Assembly: GCA_023053685.1 (NCBI GenBank)
Contig: JALIGW010000001.1
Span: 65,291,740-65,355,739, forward strand
Direction: 5' to 3'
Source: Diadophis punctatus similis
Taxonomy: Eukaryota; Chordata; Lepidosauria; Squamata; Dipsadidae
DNA length: 64,000 nt
Shown: in pieces, positions 10,966 to 22,054 of the stretch
How the letters are laid out: each line of letters opens with the position of its first letter
Position numbering within the stretch: the first letter of the stretch is position 1
Position numbers and translations under genes: made by a program
The notes under the pieces: generated by a model
The model's database searches: none
Told to the model about the DNA's origin: nothing
What the model saw: the letters and a program-made list of their open reading frames with translations, nothing else

Positions 10966-11815
10966 CCAGCACCCTAATAATTTCAAATGAGTACTATCTA
11001 TATACCTGGTATTCACTATCTCTTTGGTTCATGAATGCATTGAAATTATTAAGTCATCATATTGCATTGATCCTAGGGACATGAGTGGCTTCATTTTATT
11101 TATTTATTAAATTTATAAGCACTGGAATCAAAGTCTGATTCCAAACAGAGCCTTTAAGTAGTAATAGTGATACAGTCATTCCATCACCATATGTTTTTGA
11201 TGGTTTCACCCCATTATTATTGCTGCAAATCCAATGAAGAAGGTAGAATACTGTCAATGTTTTCCCCAGGTTCTTTAGATCTTTTTCTCCTCTTCTCTCA
11301 AAAACGTCAGAATCCCAATTATGGTGCATCATAATATTGCTTTATTTAATTCACTCATGGAAATAATATTGAGCTTATAGAAATTTCCCATGCTTTTTAT
11401 TGGTCCAGTTTGTACTCAGCCACTGGAGCCTACTTGTCCTATAAGATAGACAATTCAAAACAATTATTTGTGTTCAGTATCTGGCTATACTATATAGGCA
11501 AATTTCCCAAGCTGGCTTAGATCTGCATCCAATCAAGCAAATGAAATTTATATGGCACTAGCCAGGAGGAGATTAAATGACAAATCTTGCTCTACTGTAT
11601 TTGTTTCACAAGAACATCATGTTGAGGCAAAGATCCAAACACAATTAAAGATACAAAATCCGCATTAGTGGATAGCGAAATGGGTGGCATATACATTTAA
11701 TAAAATAAAATAATAAATATATAAAATAAAATAGGGCTAAACTTGGCAAAGATAAATTGGACTCCCATCCCCAATGTAGCACAAGTAGCCCAGTGTATGA
11801 TATCTTGATATCTTT
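10966..11815. other. Intergenic, nothing recognised
   Basis: AT-rich unique-looking DNA. It ends in an ATAAATATATAAAAT stretch that may be an old repeat tail. Confidence 0.5.
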
Positions 11816-11819
11816 CTTT

Positions 11820-13330
11820 TTCTTTTTCTTTTTTTATTAATTACATTTATTAGTGCTTAATAAACATCGAGTTGTCTGGGTATTTAGTTTGCCTAACAAT
11901 GCATATTACATTCTTAATCTCCACCCCTTTTCCCCAACCATTGATAAAATAGATTTCATGTTTGATAATATTCTGTATCTTCTTTCTGTTTAATTCTTAA
12001 TGTCAATCTGTCCATTTCTGCACACTCTAGTATTTTTTTAATTATTTCTTCATCTCGTGGTGTTTCTTCATTTTTCCAGGATTGCGCAAATACAATCCTC
12101 ACTGCTGTCAAAACGTGCAATATTAAGTACATACTTTTCTTTTTTTTTATTGAAAAAGTTTTATTAGTACGAAGTACAAAATTTTTTTACGTTTTTCTCC
12201 CCCCCCTTCCCCCCATCCCCCTCCTTCACCCACCCCGACTTCCCAGAAAGAACACAGGATATAATCTTCAAATAACCATAAGCTAAAATATACTAAAAAA
12301 AAAAAACCATTAATTTCTGTTATATGTATATACACTTCCCCCCCCCAAGAAAACTCCACTTTATCTAAAATCTATTAAACCATTCTAAAATTCTAACCAT
12401 ATATCATTGTTAAACTATATATATCTTCTTAATCTGATACTTTTTTTGAATATAATCAGTCCATCTACTCCACTCCAACTTGTATCTTTCATTTGAATGA
12501 TCTTTTAAATATGATGAAATTCTTGCCATCTCCGCCAGGTGTGTAACTTTAGATGTCCATTCCTCAGTAGTAGGTATATCCTCTTTCTTCCAATATTGTG
12601 CTACCAACAATCTGGCAGCCGTTATCAAGTTCAAGATCAGCTTAGTCTCTATTACAGTACAGTCTGTAGTTATTCCCAGCAAGAAAAACTGTGGTGTAAA
12701 CTTAATTTTTTTCTTCAAAATATTCTGAATAATCCACCATATTTTTATCAAGTACATACTTTTCTTATCTAGTTTACCTGGTATCATACCTAATAAAAAT
12801 AATTCAGGTTTAAAATCTACATGCTTTCCTATCATCTTTTCCAGCCATTTGTGTATTTCCCCAAAAAAACATTTGTTTTACCACACACTCACGACATATG
12901 ATAGTATGTGCCTATTTTTTTTATTACATTCCCAACATTTGCTAGATATGTTTTTAAACATGTTAGCTAACCTGGCTGGTGGTAAATGCCATCTATAAAA
13001 CATTTTATATAAATTTTCTTTATACGAGGTTGCCATTGTTAATTTTTAATTCCTTTTCCATAAATTTTGCCACTCCTCTAGTTCTATATTATGGGCAAAA
13101 AAAATCCCATTGTACTATTCTATCTTTTATTTGTTCATTTTCCATTTTTAAATTTAATAAAAAGTTATATACCTTCTTAATTAGTTTTTCATCCGAATTC
13201 AACAGTGTTTCATTCAAAGGATGTTTGCCCATTATAAAAGCCAAACTTTTTCACATCTAAGTCATATCTAGATTGTATTTGCAATTGAGGCCACCATGAT
13301 AATTTTATATCTATCTTTCAAAATACTTTT
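11820..13330 (-). mobile_element. Old L1-type LINE, outer copy
   Basis: Minus-strand ORF2 C-terminal and 3' sequence. One reading of 12060-12130 gives a TAVRIVFAQSWKNEETPRDE-like block typical of the L1 ORF2 C-terminus. 12766-12835 encodes FKPELFLLGMIPGKLDKK, and further 5' sequence continues to about 13330. The copy is interrupted at 12141-12749 by a second L1. Several stops show it is dead. Confidence 0.8.
12141..12749 (-). mobile_element. Younger 5'-truncated L1 nested in the outer L1
   Basis: A 609-bp insert begins with a poly-T (minus-strand poly-A) tail and is flanked by a perfect 16-bp direct repeat aagtacatacttttct (12125-12140 and 12750-12765). Its frame (minus, 12410-12749) carries ITAARLLVAQYWKKEDIPTT and FTPQFFLLGI, the same ORF2 region that the outer copy encodes as FKPELFLLGM. 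The long open frame at 12410-12835 is a chance fusion of the two copies. Confidence 0.88.
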
Positions 13331-14689
13331 CCCATTTTCTTTGAAAAGCATTGAATAAGCTGGAAATAATGTTAGCAATGTGTTTTCTATGCATCACAGT
13401 TCTCCAGAAAGGTTTACACGTCAGTCACATCTGTAATATACAGTAATCATCCTGTGTATTGTTGTATTTCGCAAAACATAATAGAAGTCAGCTGTCAAGG
13501 AATATACGGCACTTGAACTTCATCATTGTAATTGCAGCCTCTTTCTATCAAATCTGCATGACAAAGTTTGACATAAAAGGTAATAAATTAAATGAGTTTT
13601 CCATAGCCTTCCCAACCTCTCTGGATTATTAATTAGCTTGACATTCATCACTGAAACAATGAACAGGTAAAATATTAAATAGGAAATCAGATATTATTTT
13701 AAAAGGAATTACTTAAAAAAATCATCAATTCTTTTTAAAATTAAATTTTAATTTTAATTCAGCTATATGAGGGTCCAAGCTACCTATTCGTAAACTAGAG
13801 GTTTAATGTAATACATCCAAATTCTTCCTCTCAGTAGCATGAAACAAATCCCAAAATAAGCGAAAGGGGTACTGGAAGCACTTGATTCAAAGTTCTTCAG
13901 ATTCCTTGTGAATTTTTACCTGACACAGATTTTTTTATTTTATTTTTAGTCTTAACAAAAGCCACATGAGAGAATTTTTGTTTTAAAAAATAACAACCAG
14001 AGGAAAAGTGGGGGAAAGTACATCTCCTCCTTCTTCAGAGGCTCTGGCCAGAACAAACTGGCAAAGTGGTAGAGAAATTATGACAGTTCTCTTCCCCACC
14101 CATTTTAGGATTGCACAGCTAATCTCTTAAAATTTAATATGTGACTGACTATCAAACTCCGTGAGGTGAAGCCTGTTTTTCCTGCATAAAAATTAATTTA
14201 ATGGAGAAAAACACCCTTGACTTTTGCAATCAAATTAGAGTTGTGTTTCAGATATGTACTTTCCAAACTTGGGATAATTCCAAATAGATTGTCTTGTACC
14301 CAAGGTAGAGCAGAAAAAGCTAATATATCAGACTTTATTCAACACGTCCCATGAGGTTCTGATTCCAATTTGTTGTTTGAGAGTTCCAGCATGGTGTAAA
14401 CAACAGCACCACGGCGACTACACCTAAAAGAAGGAAAACTTTTGGCACTTCTATTGACGCATCTGGTGGAGAAGGGAAGAAGACAGACGATTTGATTCAG
14501 TCCTCGATTCAGAGCGATCCTTCAGATCAGACCCCTATTGGTTTCCTCAGACAAGTTTCTTAGATAGATGGTGAGCAAGGCATTCTGATAGTGATTGGGC
14601 AGACAGAGATGGCAGAGAAACTATGGAATGCTCTTTGACTGTATTAGCTATTTTGGAGGGAGGACAGTTATAGGTGTGATCTTTGTCCC
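13331..14689. other. Intergenic, nothing recognised
   Basis: AT-rich, with an ATTTTAATTTTAATT stretch near 13738-13760. No gene or clear repeat identified. Confidence 0.55.
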
Positions 14690-14729
14690 AAAGGTGCTTT
14701 TTGACCTGGATGACTGAGAATCTCCATAG
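14690..14729 (+). mobile_element. Foldback-family tail fragment
   Basis: CAAAGGTGCTTTTTGACC followed by TGGATGACTGAGAATCTCC is the arm end plus the unpaired tail of the foldback family described at 5521, with most of the arms deleted. It ends at CATAG, where an LTR begins. Confidence 0.65.
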
Positions 14730-15117
14730 TGTCAGCGTTCCGTTGACCCATTGGAAGAAGAACTCTGAAGCAGGTAGATTCCTCAAAGAACATGTTTATT
14801 GGATACATCATATCGGCACAGCCAGTGAAAACCAACTCTAAAAGTTCCCACAGTTTTCATCTAATTAAAAGAGCAAAATTTCCCCCTCTCAGTTGTCACC
14901 GGTCACATTGTCCAATGGATGTAGCTGGTAGGCTGCTGGGTCACTCCTCTCTTCCTCTTACAGCACCTGTTAAAATGGCCTTGGTTCCCACAGGAAAACT
15001 TTTTGTTTTGATGGTTAGACGGTCTATCTACTCCCCCCTCCCTTCCCCCTCTCAGGGTTCATGGCAACTATGAGGTAGCAAAAGATGGCTTCAGCCAGGT
15101 TCGCTTCGGAGTTAACA
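14730..15117 (-). mobile_element. Probable solo LTR, minus orientation
   Basis: A 388-bp unit beginning TGTCAGCG and ending GAGTTAACA. It is flanked by catag / catac (14725-14729, 15118-15122), a 5-bp duplication with one mismatch. On the minus strand an AATAAA (near 14801) fits a polyA signal. No internal region is present. The boundaries are inferred mainly from the TG...CA ends. Confidence 0.55.
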
Positions 15118-15122
15118 CATAC

Positions 15123-15884
15123 AGTAGATGTGATCTTTGCAAACAACTGCTAAGATCTGGTATTCTAAAATATACTTTTATGATGAATTATACTGGATTT
15201 CAAAGGTTGCAGCCAAGCTTGAAAGATACAGGGACTGCTACTGTAAGACTGCCAGGATCAATATAGAACTTTGGGCAAGGAAAATGGCCTTCCTTCTCTC
15301 CTAATATACAGGACTATTCCTTTCCCATTTTCTCAGTTACTTGTGATTGAAAGATCTTGGAATGGACCATTCCTCTATGGGGAGCTCCTCTAAAGAGTTT
15401 TCTGAAAGAACGCTGTTTGCAGAATCCTTTCATGAAGCACCCTTAGTCACAGAGTTGTATTGATTCTTGATTGATACTACAGCATTATTTTACATAGCAA
15501 CTGCATAGTATACTTTCAGGTATCTGCATCTTAAAACATTTGCATATATGTGGCCAAGCAACTTAACTGGGCTGGAGTTGGAAAATGCATGTACATCAGA
15601 AACACTTTGTATTAAGTAGGAAAAAGGAGGTTTCTTTCTATATATCTGGAAAACCAGGTATCTAGAAAAACAAGTAGCATATAAGACTTCTCAGGAACAG
15701 AAAATGAAAAGGATTTTTCCTTGCAAGGAAAAGGAAATAAAATTGGCAACTATAAAGGGAAATTTTTTGTCTATGCAGTTTTCTTGCAATGGCCAATTTT
15801 TTCTTGTACTATATACGGTAATTCTGCTCCGAACTAATGCAGTTTTTTCAGATTCACTGGAAATGCAACTTCCTACCTAGAATT
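15123..15884. other. Intergenic, nothing recognised
   Basis: Unique-looking AT-rich DNA with no open frame of note. Confidence 0.55.
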
Positions 15885-16091
15885 TGTTAGATTTGCGTGG
15901 GAATGAAGAGGCGAGGTGTAGGAACAGTTCAGCACCTTTATTTCTCCTAAGCTGAATGCAATACGAACTGCCACTTTTAAGGGCTTCCCTGTAGCCCACT
16001 GGCCACTGACAGTAGTTTATTTCTCCCGCCGCTTGATTAGCCAATCAGCGGCGGCCATGCAAATCCTTACTCCGTACAGCAGTACGTAACA
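15885..16091 (-). mobile_element. Solo LTR, minus orientation (same family as 2578)
   Basis: The reverse complement shares the GCTGATTGGCTAATC, GGGAGAAATAAAC, CAGTGGCCA and GGTGCTGAACTGTTCC blocks of the LTR at 2578-2803. Ends are TGTTAG and CGTAACA. The flanking duplication is not clear (gaatt versus atttc), which suggests decay. Confidence 0.8.
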
Positions 16092-17072
16092 ATTTCCAAC
16101 ATCTGGAGAGTATCATGTTGGGAAAAACTATTTTGGTGAGGGATTAGTCAAATTTTGTCTCATTCCGGGATGCCTAAAAGCAATTATGGTTAGACTAGCT
16201 GCAGAAAATTCATTTTTAAAAACTCTAGGAATCATTTGGATGGAATCATTGTTGCCAGTGACAACTCCCTTTTTTCCAATGATTCAACCATGAGTATCTT
16301 GATGGTAGAGCCTTCCCCTCACCCCCGCATCTACTCATGTATTCAAAAGTAATTTGTTAATTCTATCCTCTGACCTTTTCTGAAAAGCTAATACCACTAC
16401 AATGTCATCCTTTGGTTCACCAGAGCTTTATTTGAAATAGAAGCTTAGCAACCACAAGGCAACTAGTACTTGTGTCTGGAGTGACAAATGAGTCCAGACT
16501 CCAATAGTTTTTGAACATCTTCCAAGAATTGCTGTTCCTGGAATCTGTGACCATAAACACCAGTTGTCACCAATTAGATTCTTTCGGTTTTACTTGCTAT
16601 ATTCCAAAAGTCCAAACACTTAAAAAATTTTAGCAATCTACAATAGGTAATATTTATATATGGGGAAAATAATCTTCAAAAGGATGGTATTGCGTTTAAG
16701 TACTAAAATATTCATTCACCTACAACTGGAGAGAAATCATCGACCACCAGATGTCACTGAGTTACAGCTTCCATCTTGTTTTCGTTAGTCATAATAATTT
16801 GGGGGTCATAAATCTGAAAACATATATAGATATGGACAAGATAAAGAAGAATAAAATAGAACGTAAAGATTGGAAATCTGAACAGTTTGGTACAATATTT
16901 ATCAACTACTTTAATTCCTTAAATTAATGTTGATTTTTTTTAATTTAATTTTATTATTTTGCCTTTGAGTCAGTCTTGATTTCTGGCTCCTGCAGGTAAG
17001 GGAACAATATAAAAAAATGAAACTATGTTTGCACAGTACAGAATTTGTACATATAAAACCATCTTGAAGTAG
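16092..17072. other. Intergenic, nothing recognised
   Basis: AT-rich, with no gene, RNA or repeat I can support. Confidence 0.55.
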
Positions 17073-17080
17073 GGCTGAAC

Positions 17081-17279
17081 CAGTAGTGGGTTTCTCTTAT
17101 CTTTGCTACCGGTTCAGGAATGGGAGTGTACGGGCGCGTGCGGACGCTTTGCGCACACGCAACACTTCTGCGCATGCGCAGAGCACTTTTGATGATGTCC
17201 GGGCGGGTGGGCGGAGTCATCTGCTGCCACCACTACCGGTTCGCCCAAACCGATGCGAACCGGTAGCAACCCACCACTG
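17081..17279. mobile_element. Non-autonomous hAT, family B
   Basis: Termini CAGTAGTGGGTTTC and AGCAACCCACCACTG with inner GCTACCGGTTC / GAACCGGTAGC. Perfect 8-bp duplication ggctgaac (17073-17080, 17280-17287). A perfect NRF1-type palindrome lies at 17169-17180. Confidence 0.93.
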
Positions 17280-17345
17280 GGCTGAACGGAATAACCCTGT
17301 ATTGTAATTGTATGGAAGTCTTACAGTAAAACTCCTTTGTGACTT

Positions 17346-17704
17346 GTCTCAAAGGTGCATTTTTCTTCAAAAGGCAACTGGCCTGGTTTTTTTTTTCCTT
17401 GAGGAAGAAGAAGAAAACGTTTCACTTCTCATCCAAGAAGCTTCAACAGTTTTGATGGCAGGGAGATGAAAGGATAGGTACTGACAGTTGTAATCCTTCC
17501 ATTCCCCCCATCATCACCATCCTATCAGAACCTATCTTCCACCCACCTGCCCGCCCGCCATTAGAACTGATGAAGCTTCTTGGATGAGAAACGAAACGTT
17601 ATCTTCTTCTTCCTGAAGAAAATAAAAACAGTCCAGTTGACTTTGAAGGAAAAAACACCTCTAACACAACTATAATCTGGATGACTGAGAATCTCTACAG
17701 ATAT
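17346..17704 (+). mobile_element. Foldback retroposon-like element (copy 2)
   Basis: The left arm GTCTCAAAGGTGC...TTCTCATCCAAGAAGC and the right arm GCTTCTTGGATGAGAA...ACACCT flank a unique 110-bp centre. The tail ends TGACTGAGAATCTCTACAGA. Imperfect direct repeat tcctttgtgactt / tccttcctgactt (17333-17345, 17705-17717). Confidence 0.75.
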
Positions 17705-18063
17705 TCCTTCCTGACTTGAGATTTGGAAATTTAGTTCTGGAAATACTGAAACCAGATTTCCCTTCACTCATGAGAAATGTGTGGGACAGTATTAATCTTC
17801 ACATAAGTGTCAATTCCACATTTTCTTCAGCCCTGTGCCAGCAATATAGCTGCCTCCTCCCTAAAGATACGTGCATTTAGAACTTTTTTCCCTCCATTTA
17901 TCCTGTTGATCTAATTGTTAAGATGCTAAAGATGATGGATAAGGAAGGAGCTTGCCTCCCCACTCTATATAGTCATAAAAGCTCGTTTTATTTCCTGTTT
18001 ACTTTCTGTGTTTAGCTTGGCTCTAGCCACCTTCTGAACTAAAATGATTCATTTATTTTATTA

Positions 18064-18745
18064 TTATTTGTTTGTTTGTTTGTCAAACATGTACAAGATA
18101 GTAGGTATTTGTATAAACATAACATAAGCAAAGAAGTACAGATAAATGAGGACAATAGGGCAGTAAGACAGGGACGGTAGGCACAGTGGTGCGCTTATGC
18201 ACGCCCCATACAGACCTCTTAGGAATGGGGTGAGGTCGACTGTAGACAGTCTAAGGTTAAAGTTTTGGGGGTTTGGGGAAGAAACCACAGAGTCAGGTAG
18301 TGCATTCCAGGCATTGATCACACTGTTGCTGAAGTCGTATTTTCTGCAGCCGAGTTTGGAGCGGTTTACATTAAGTTTGTATCTATTGTGTGCTCGTGTA
18401 TTGTTGCAGTTGAAGCTGAAGTAATCATTGACAGGTAGGACATTGTGGTATATGATTTTATGAACTACATTTAGATCAGATCGAAGGCAACATAGTTCTA
18501 AATTGTCTAATCCCAATATTTCAAGTCTGGTAGAATAAGGTATTGTGTTGCGAGCAGAGGAGTGGAAGACTCTTCTTGTGAAATATTTCTGGACTCTCTC
18601 GATTGTATTAATGTCCGATATGCAGTGCGGGTTCCAGACAGGTGAGCTGTATTCAAGAATTGGTCTAGCAAATGTTTTGTATGCTCTGGTTAGCAGTGTA
18701 ATATTGCCAGAGAAGAAGCTACGCAAGATTAGATTCATCATTACC
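18064..18745 (-). mobile_element. LINE 3' end (CR1/jockey-type RT C-terminus)
   Basis: An open minus-strand frame of 225 codons contains ARPILEYSSPVWNP, INTIERVQKYFTRRVF and a NAWNALPDSVV block, the C-terminal part of a non-LTR reverse transcriptase. A TTTGTTTGTTTG tail marks the 3' end at about 18064. It is 5'-truncated and the endonuclease and catalytic domains are absent. A second copy lies at 47591-48297 on the other strand. Confidence 0.85.
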
Positions 18746-19313
18746 TTGTATTACCGTGCATGAGAAAAGATCATATCTGTCAAGATTTTATAAAATAACT
18801 CTCTGCACTTCCATTTGCACTGAAAAACAGAAAGCAAACAGTAGACAACATAATCAAAGAGACCACATGAACAACACATTCAAGCTTATCAGGATGGAAC
18901 TTGTCTCCTTTGGTGAATTTGCAATAATGTAAACAGATTACTTTTTTGATTTATCACTGCTTTGGGCACTCTTATTTAAAAGGCTTTTTAACATTGTTCA
19001 ATAGTCAAAAACCGTATAGTAATACAATAATTACTATGAACTACAACTGTATCTGTAGTTTTTTGTAAAGTTTCGATCCTCCACATGGTGCCACTCCCTG
19101 CCCTGCCTGATTCGATTTTTGTTTAAAAACTATTTTAACTATGAAAGAAATAAACAGAAAACTAGCACATCAAAAGTGAATCACCAGGAAAGCAGTGAAA
19201 TGATTTGTGGAGAATGTATGGAAGAAGTGGTAAACATGATACAAATTGTATCAAAAAAGATATCTCCTGCTCTGATAAATAAATGATAATGTTGCCAATG
19301 ACACCTCCCTCTT
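18746..19313. other. Intergenic, nothing recognised
   Basis: AT-rich; no gene seen. Confidence 0.5.
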
Positions 19314-19321
19314 CCTTGGAC

Positions 19322-19478
19322 CAGTAGTGGGTTCTAAACCCCTTTACTACCGGTTCGTGTGTGCGCGCGCAACGCTTCTGCACATGCGCAGAAACGTCCC
19401 GGATGGGTGGGCGGAGCCTCCCGCTCCCAGCGCTCCCAGTTCTAAGAACCGGTCCGAACCGGGAGCAACCCACCGCTG
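19322..19478. mobile_element. Non-autonomous hAT, family B (short)
   Basis: A 157-bp unit with termini CAGTAGTGGGTTC and CAACCCACCGCTG and perfect 8-bp duplication ccttggac (19314-19321, 19479-19486). It retains the ACCGGTTCG block, GCGCGCAACGC and a one-mismatch NRF1-type motif. Confidence 0.92.
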
Positions 19479-19486
19479 CCTTGGAC

Positions 19487-20014
19487 TTCATTTTTAAGAA
19501 TTGTAAATTAACACAAACAAAAATGAAATGAGAAGATTGAAACAAACCATTAGCCTGCAGCAGCCTCTTTATTTCTGAGAATGCATTCTCAGTCTCATAT
19601 GGGCTTCAGTAATTATGAAAATAAAAAGAGATGGCTGATTAATGTCCAATGTTTGGCTTTGACATATACACCCCCTCAAAAAAGATAAATTTACATAGTA
19701 CTGGAAATAGTCCTGAGCTCTGTACTCTTTCAGCTCTTTTTAAACTTGGATGGACAAGTGGATGTAGGCAACGATGAAACATGGGTGACGAAAGTCGCCA
19801 TGCAAGATCCACAATTTAATGTACCTTCATCATGTGGCTGAATGCAAGCATTTAAGCATAGTACACGCATGATGACAGCATGCAGACTGACATTGTGACA
19901 TCATTATGGTTTGCTGCAGATACCTTTGAGCAGAAATAATACTGTTTGAGGAGATTTCCAGGAAGATGGCAACTCGGCAATGAGCAATCAACCCCAAACC
20001 ATTTTCTAACAATT
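19487..20014. other. Intergenic, nothing recognised
   Basis: Includes a GC-balanced stretch at 19770-19930 of unknown origin. No gene seen. Confidence 0.5.
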
Positions 20015-20029
20015 TGTCTGTTTCCATGT

Positions 20030-20326
20030 CTATGGATTTTCTCAGTTATCCAGGTTCTGGTTGTCCCAAATATGCTTCTTCAAAAGGCAACTGTACTTGG
20101 TTTTTTCTTGAAGATATTTCACTTCTCTTCCAAGAAGCTTCTTCAGTTCTGATTGAACTGTTCGGTTCTGTCAGAACTGAAGAAGTTTCTTGGATGACAA
20201 GCGAAATGTCAATCAGTTCAATCTGAACAGTTCAATCAGAATTGAAGACGTTTCTTGGATGAGAAGCAAAATGTCTTCAAGAAAAAAACCAAGTACAGTT
20301 GCCTTTTGGAGAAGAATCTTTGGGAC
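20030..20326 (-). mobile_element. Foldback retroposon-like element (copy 3)
   Basis: The tail lies on the left (CTATGGATTTTCTCAG then GTTGTCCCAAATATGC). The left arm runs to TTCTTCAGTTCTGATTG and the right arm ends at CTTTGGGAC. The centre has extra GAAGAAGTTTCTTGGATGA and CAATCAG blocks in tandem. A perfect 15-bp direct repeat tgtctgtttccatgt flanks it (20015-20029, 20327-20341). Confidence 0.85.
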
Positions 20327-20341
20327 TGTCTGTTTCCATGT

Positions 20342-21454
20342 TTTTGGCTTGTAGTCTAAACAGCCTAACATAATCAGCATCTATGCACAATAACTGCCAG
20401 CAATAGTAGTCATAATATTTGGATGACAACTAGGTATTCAGAGGTATGTCCCGATTTACTTCTACTTTGCTGCCATTCTCTGTAATGAAGCAAATTTCTG
20501 GAAGCAAGCAGCACTAGCAGGCTAAACTGAAAGAGGTTTTAGAGAATTAAATAATTAATAATAATAAATAATTCCTTATTTAATTAATTAAATAAGGAAA
20601 GCTCACATGTAACTGAAACAGGAACAAAGGAATGGAAGAAAGGAAAAAAAATAACAATAAATCATGTGGTTTCACATGCGATTCTTTGCACTTATTTCAA
20701 AATTCAACTTTGTCTTTTACAGTTAAACAATAAAAGAGCCATTACTATAAATCCCATTCAGAAAAGTGCACCTCTGTTACTTGACTGCCCTCTGTCTTGT
20801 TCCACCATTCTGGATGGGTTTGCAGGAAAACAAATATAAAGTTTTGAATCATTGAAATGAATCAGCAGAAATGCCCATGGAAACCACTACATACATTCTT
20901 GCAACATCCTGGCCGCCTTTGAACATTTTAATTAATCCAACCCGATTATTTACTTTATAGGGTTTTACAAGTTTTGTAGCATTATGAGCAATAAAAAATG
21001 TTTTTATCGTGACATATGAGTAATTGTTATATACTGTACATCAAAAAGTCATTCATCTGAATTAATATGTCAATTAACTAGCTGGAAACAGCATAGTGAT
21101 TTCATGTTGCTAAGTATCTGCTATGCCATCTGATCTCATAACATCATCTGAATCCAGGAGCCAAGTAGATTTATTGCTGGTTCAATTGTAATGTAATAGG
21201 AATTGTAGCAAAGGAAAATATTGGTGCCAGATCCAAGTTGACGGTATAAAGAAAAGGTTTAATTTCAAATGAAGAAACTCTGGTAAGGTTACACTAATGG
21301 TAAATATAATGCGGAAAACATCTTGAAATACATCTTCAATGTATATCTTCAATGTATATCAAAGCAAAACCCTAATTAAAATATTTGCCGAATAGCCTTC
21401 TCTTCATCTGTATTCTGGTCTGAATTTTGAGATTTTTATTAAAGGCTTTTTTAT
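20342..21454. other. Intergenic, nothing recognised
   Basis: Contains an AATTAAATAATTAAT-type palindromic AT patch near 20545-20596. Otherwise unique. Confidence 0.5.
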
Positions 21455-21715
21455 TTTTATTTATTTATTATTTATTTATTTATTAGTGACATTTATATAC
21501 CACCTCACAGTGCAAGCACTCTCTAAGCGGTTTACACCAGTAAGCAATGTATATTTATATTGCCCCCAACAATCTGGGTCCTCATTTTACCTACCTCAGA
21601 AGGATGGAAGGCTGAGTCAACTTTGAGCCGGTGAGATTTGAACCGCTGACCTGCGGATCAGTGTCAGCTAATGTGGCCTGCAGTACCTGCCTCTAACCGC
21701 TGCGCCACCTCGTTA
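21455..21715 (-). mobile_element. Squamate tRNA-derived SINE with (ATTT)n tail
   Basis: Minus-strand copy of the SINE described at 6401: an A-box-like TGGCGCAGCGG at about 21700, TTCAAATCTCACC as B box, and a tail that has expanded into ATTT repeats at 21455-21485. Confidence 0.82.
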
Positions 21716-22054
21716 CCTTACCTCATATCAATGTCACTAAGGATAGGTTATCAGGCAGAAGGCCTGGCCAATGATGGTGTCCTGGCACTTTCTTTCTAGT
21801 ATGAAACAAAGATCTTTTAATTTTCTCAGGTTGTTCTTTAATGTTAGTACAACATCACCACTGGCAGAAAATGCAAGTTGACAATGGTTTCCTGAGTCTT
21901 CTTGGATAAAAATACTGTGACTTGATTTCATTGGTACATTTTTCTGTCACTCACCACACCCATCCCAAACGTCACCAAGTTACTTCCAATTTACATTGCA
22001 TGGTAATGATAAATGATCAGCTGGCTGTGAATGCATTAAAAAAAATCCATTTCC

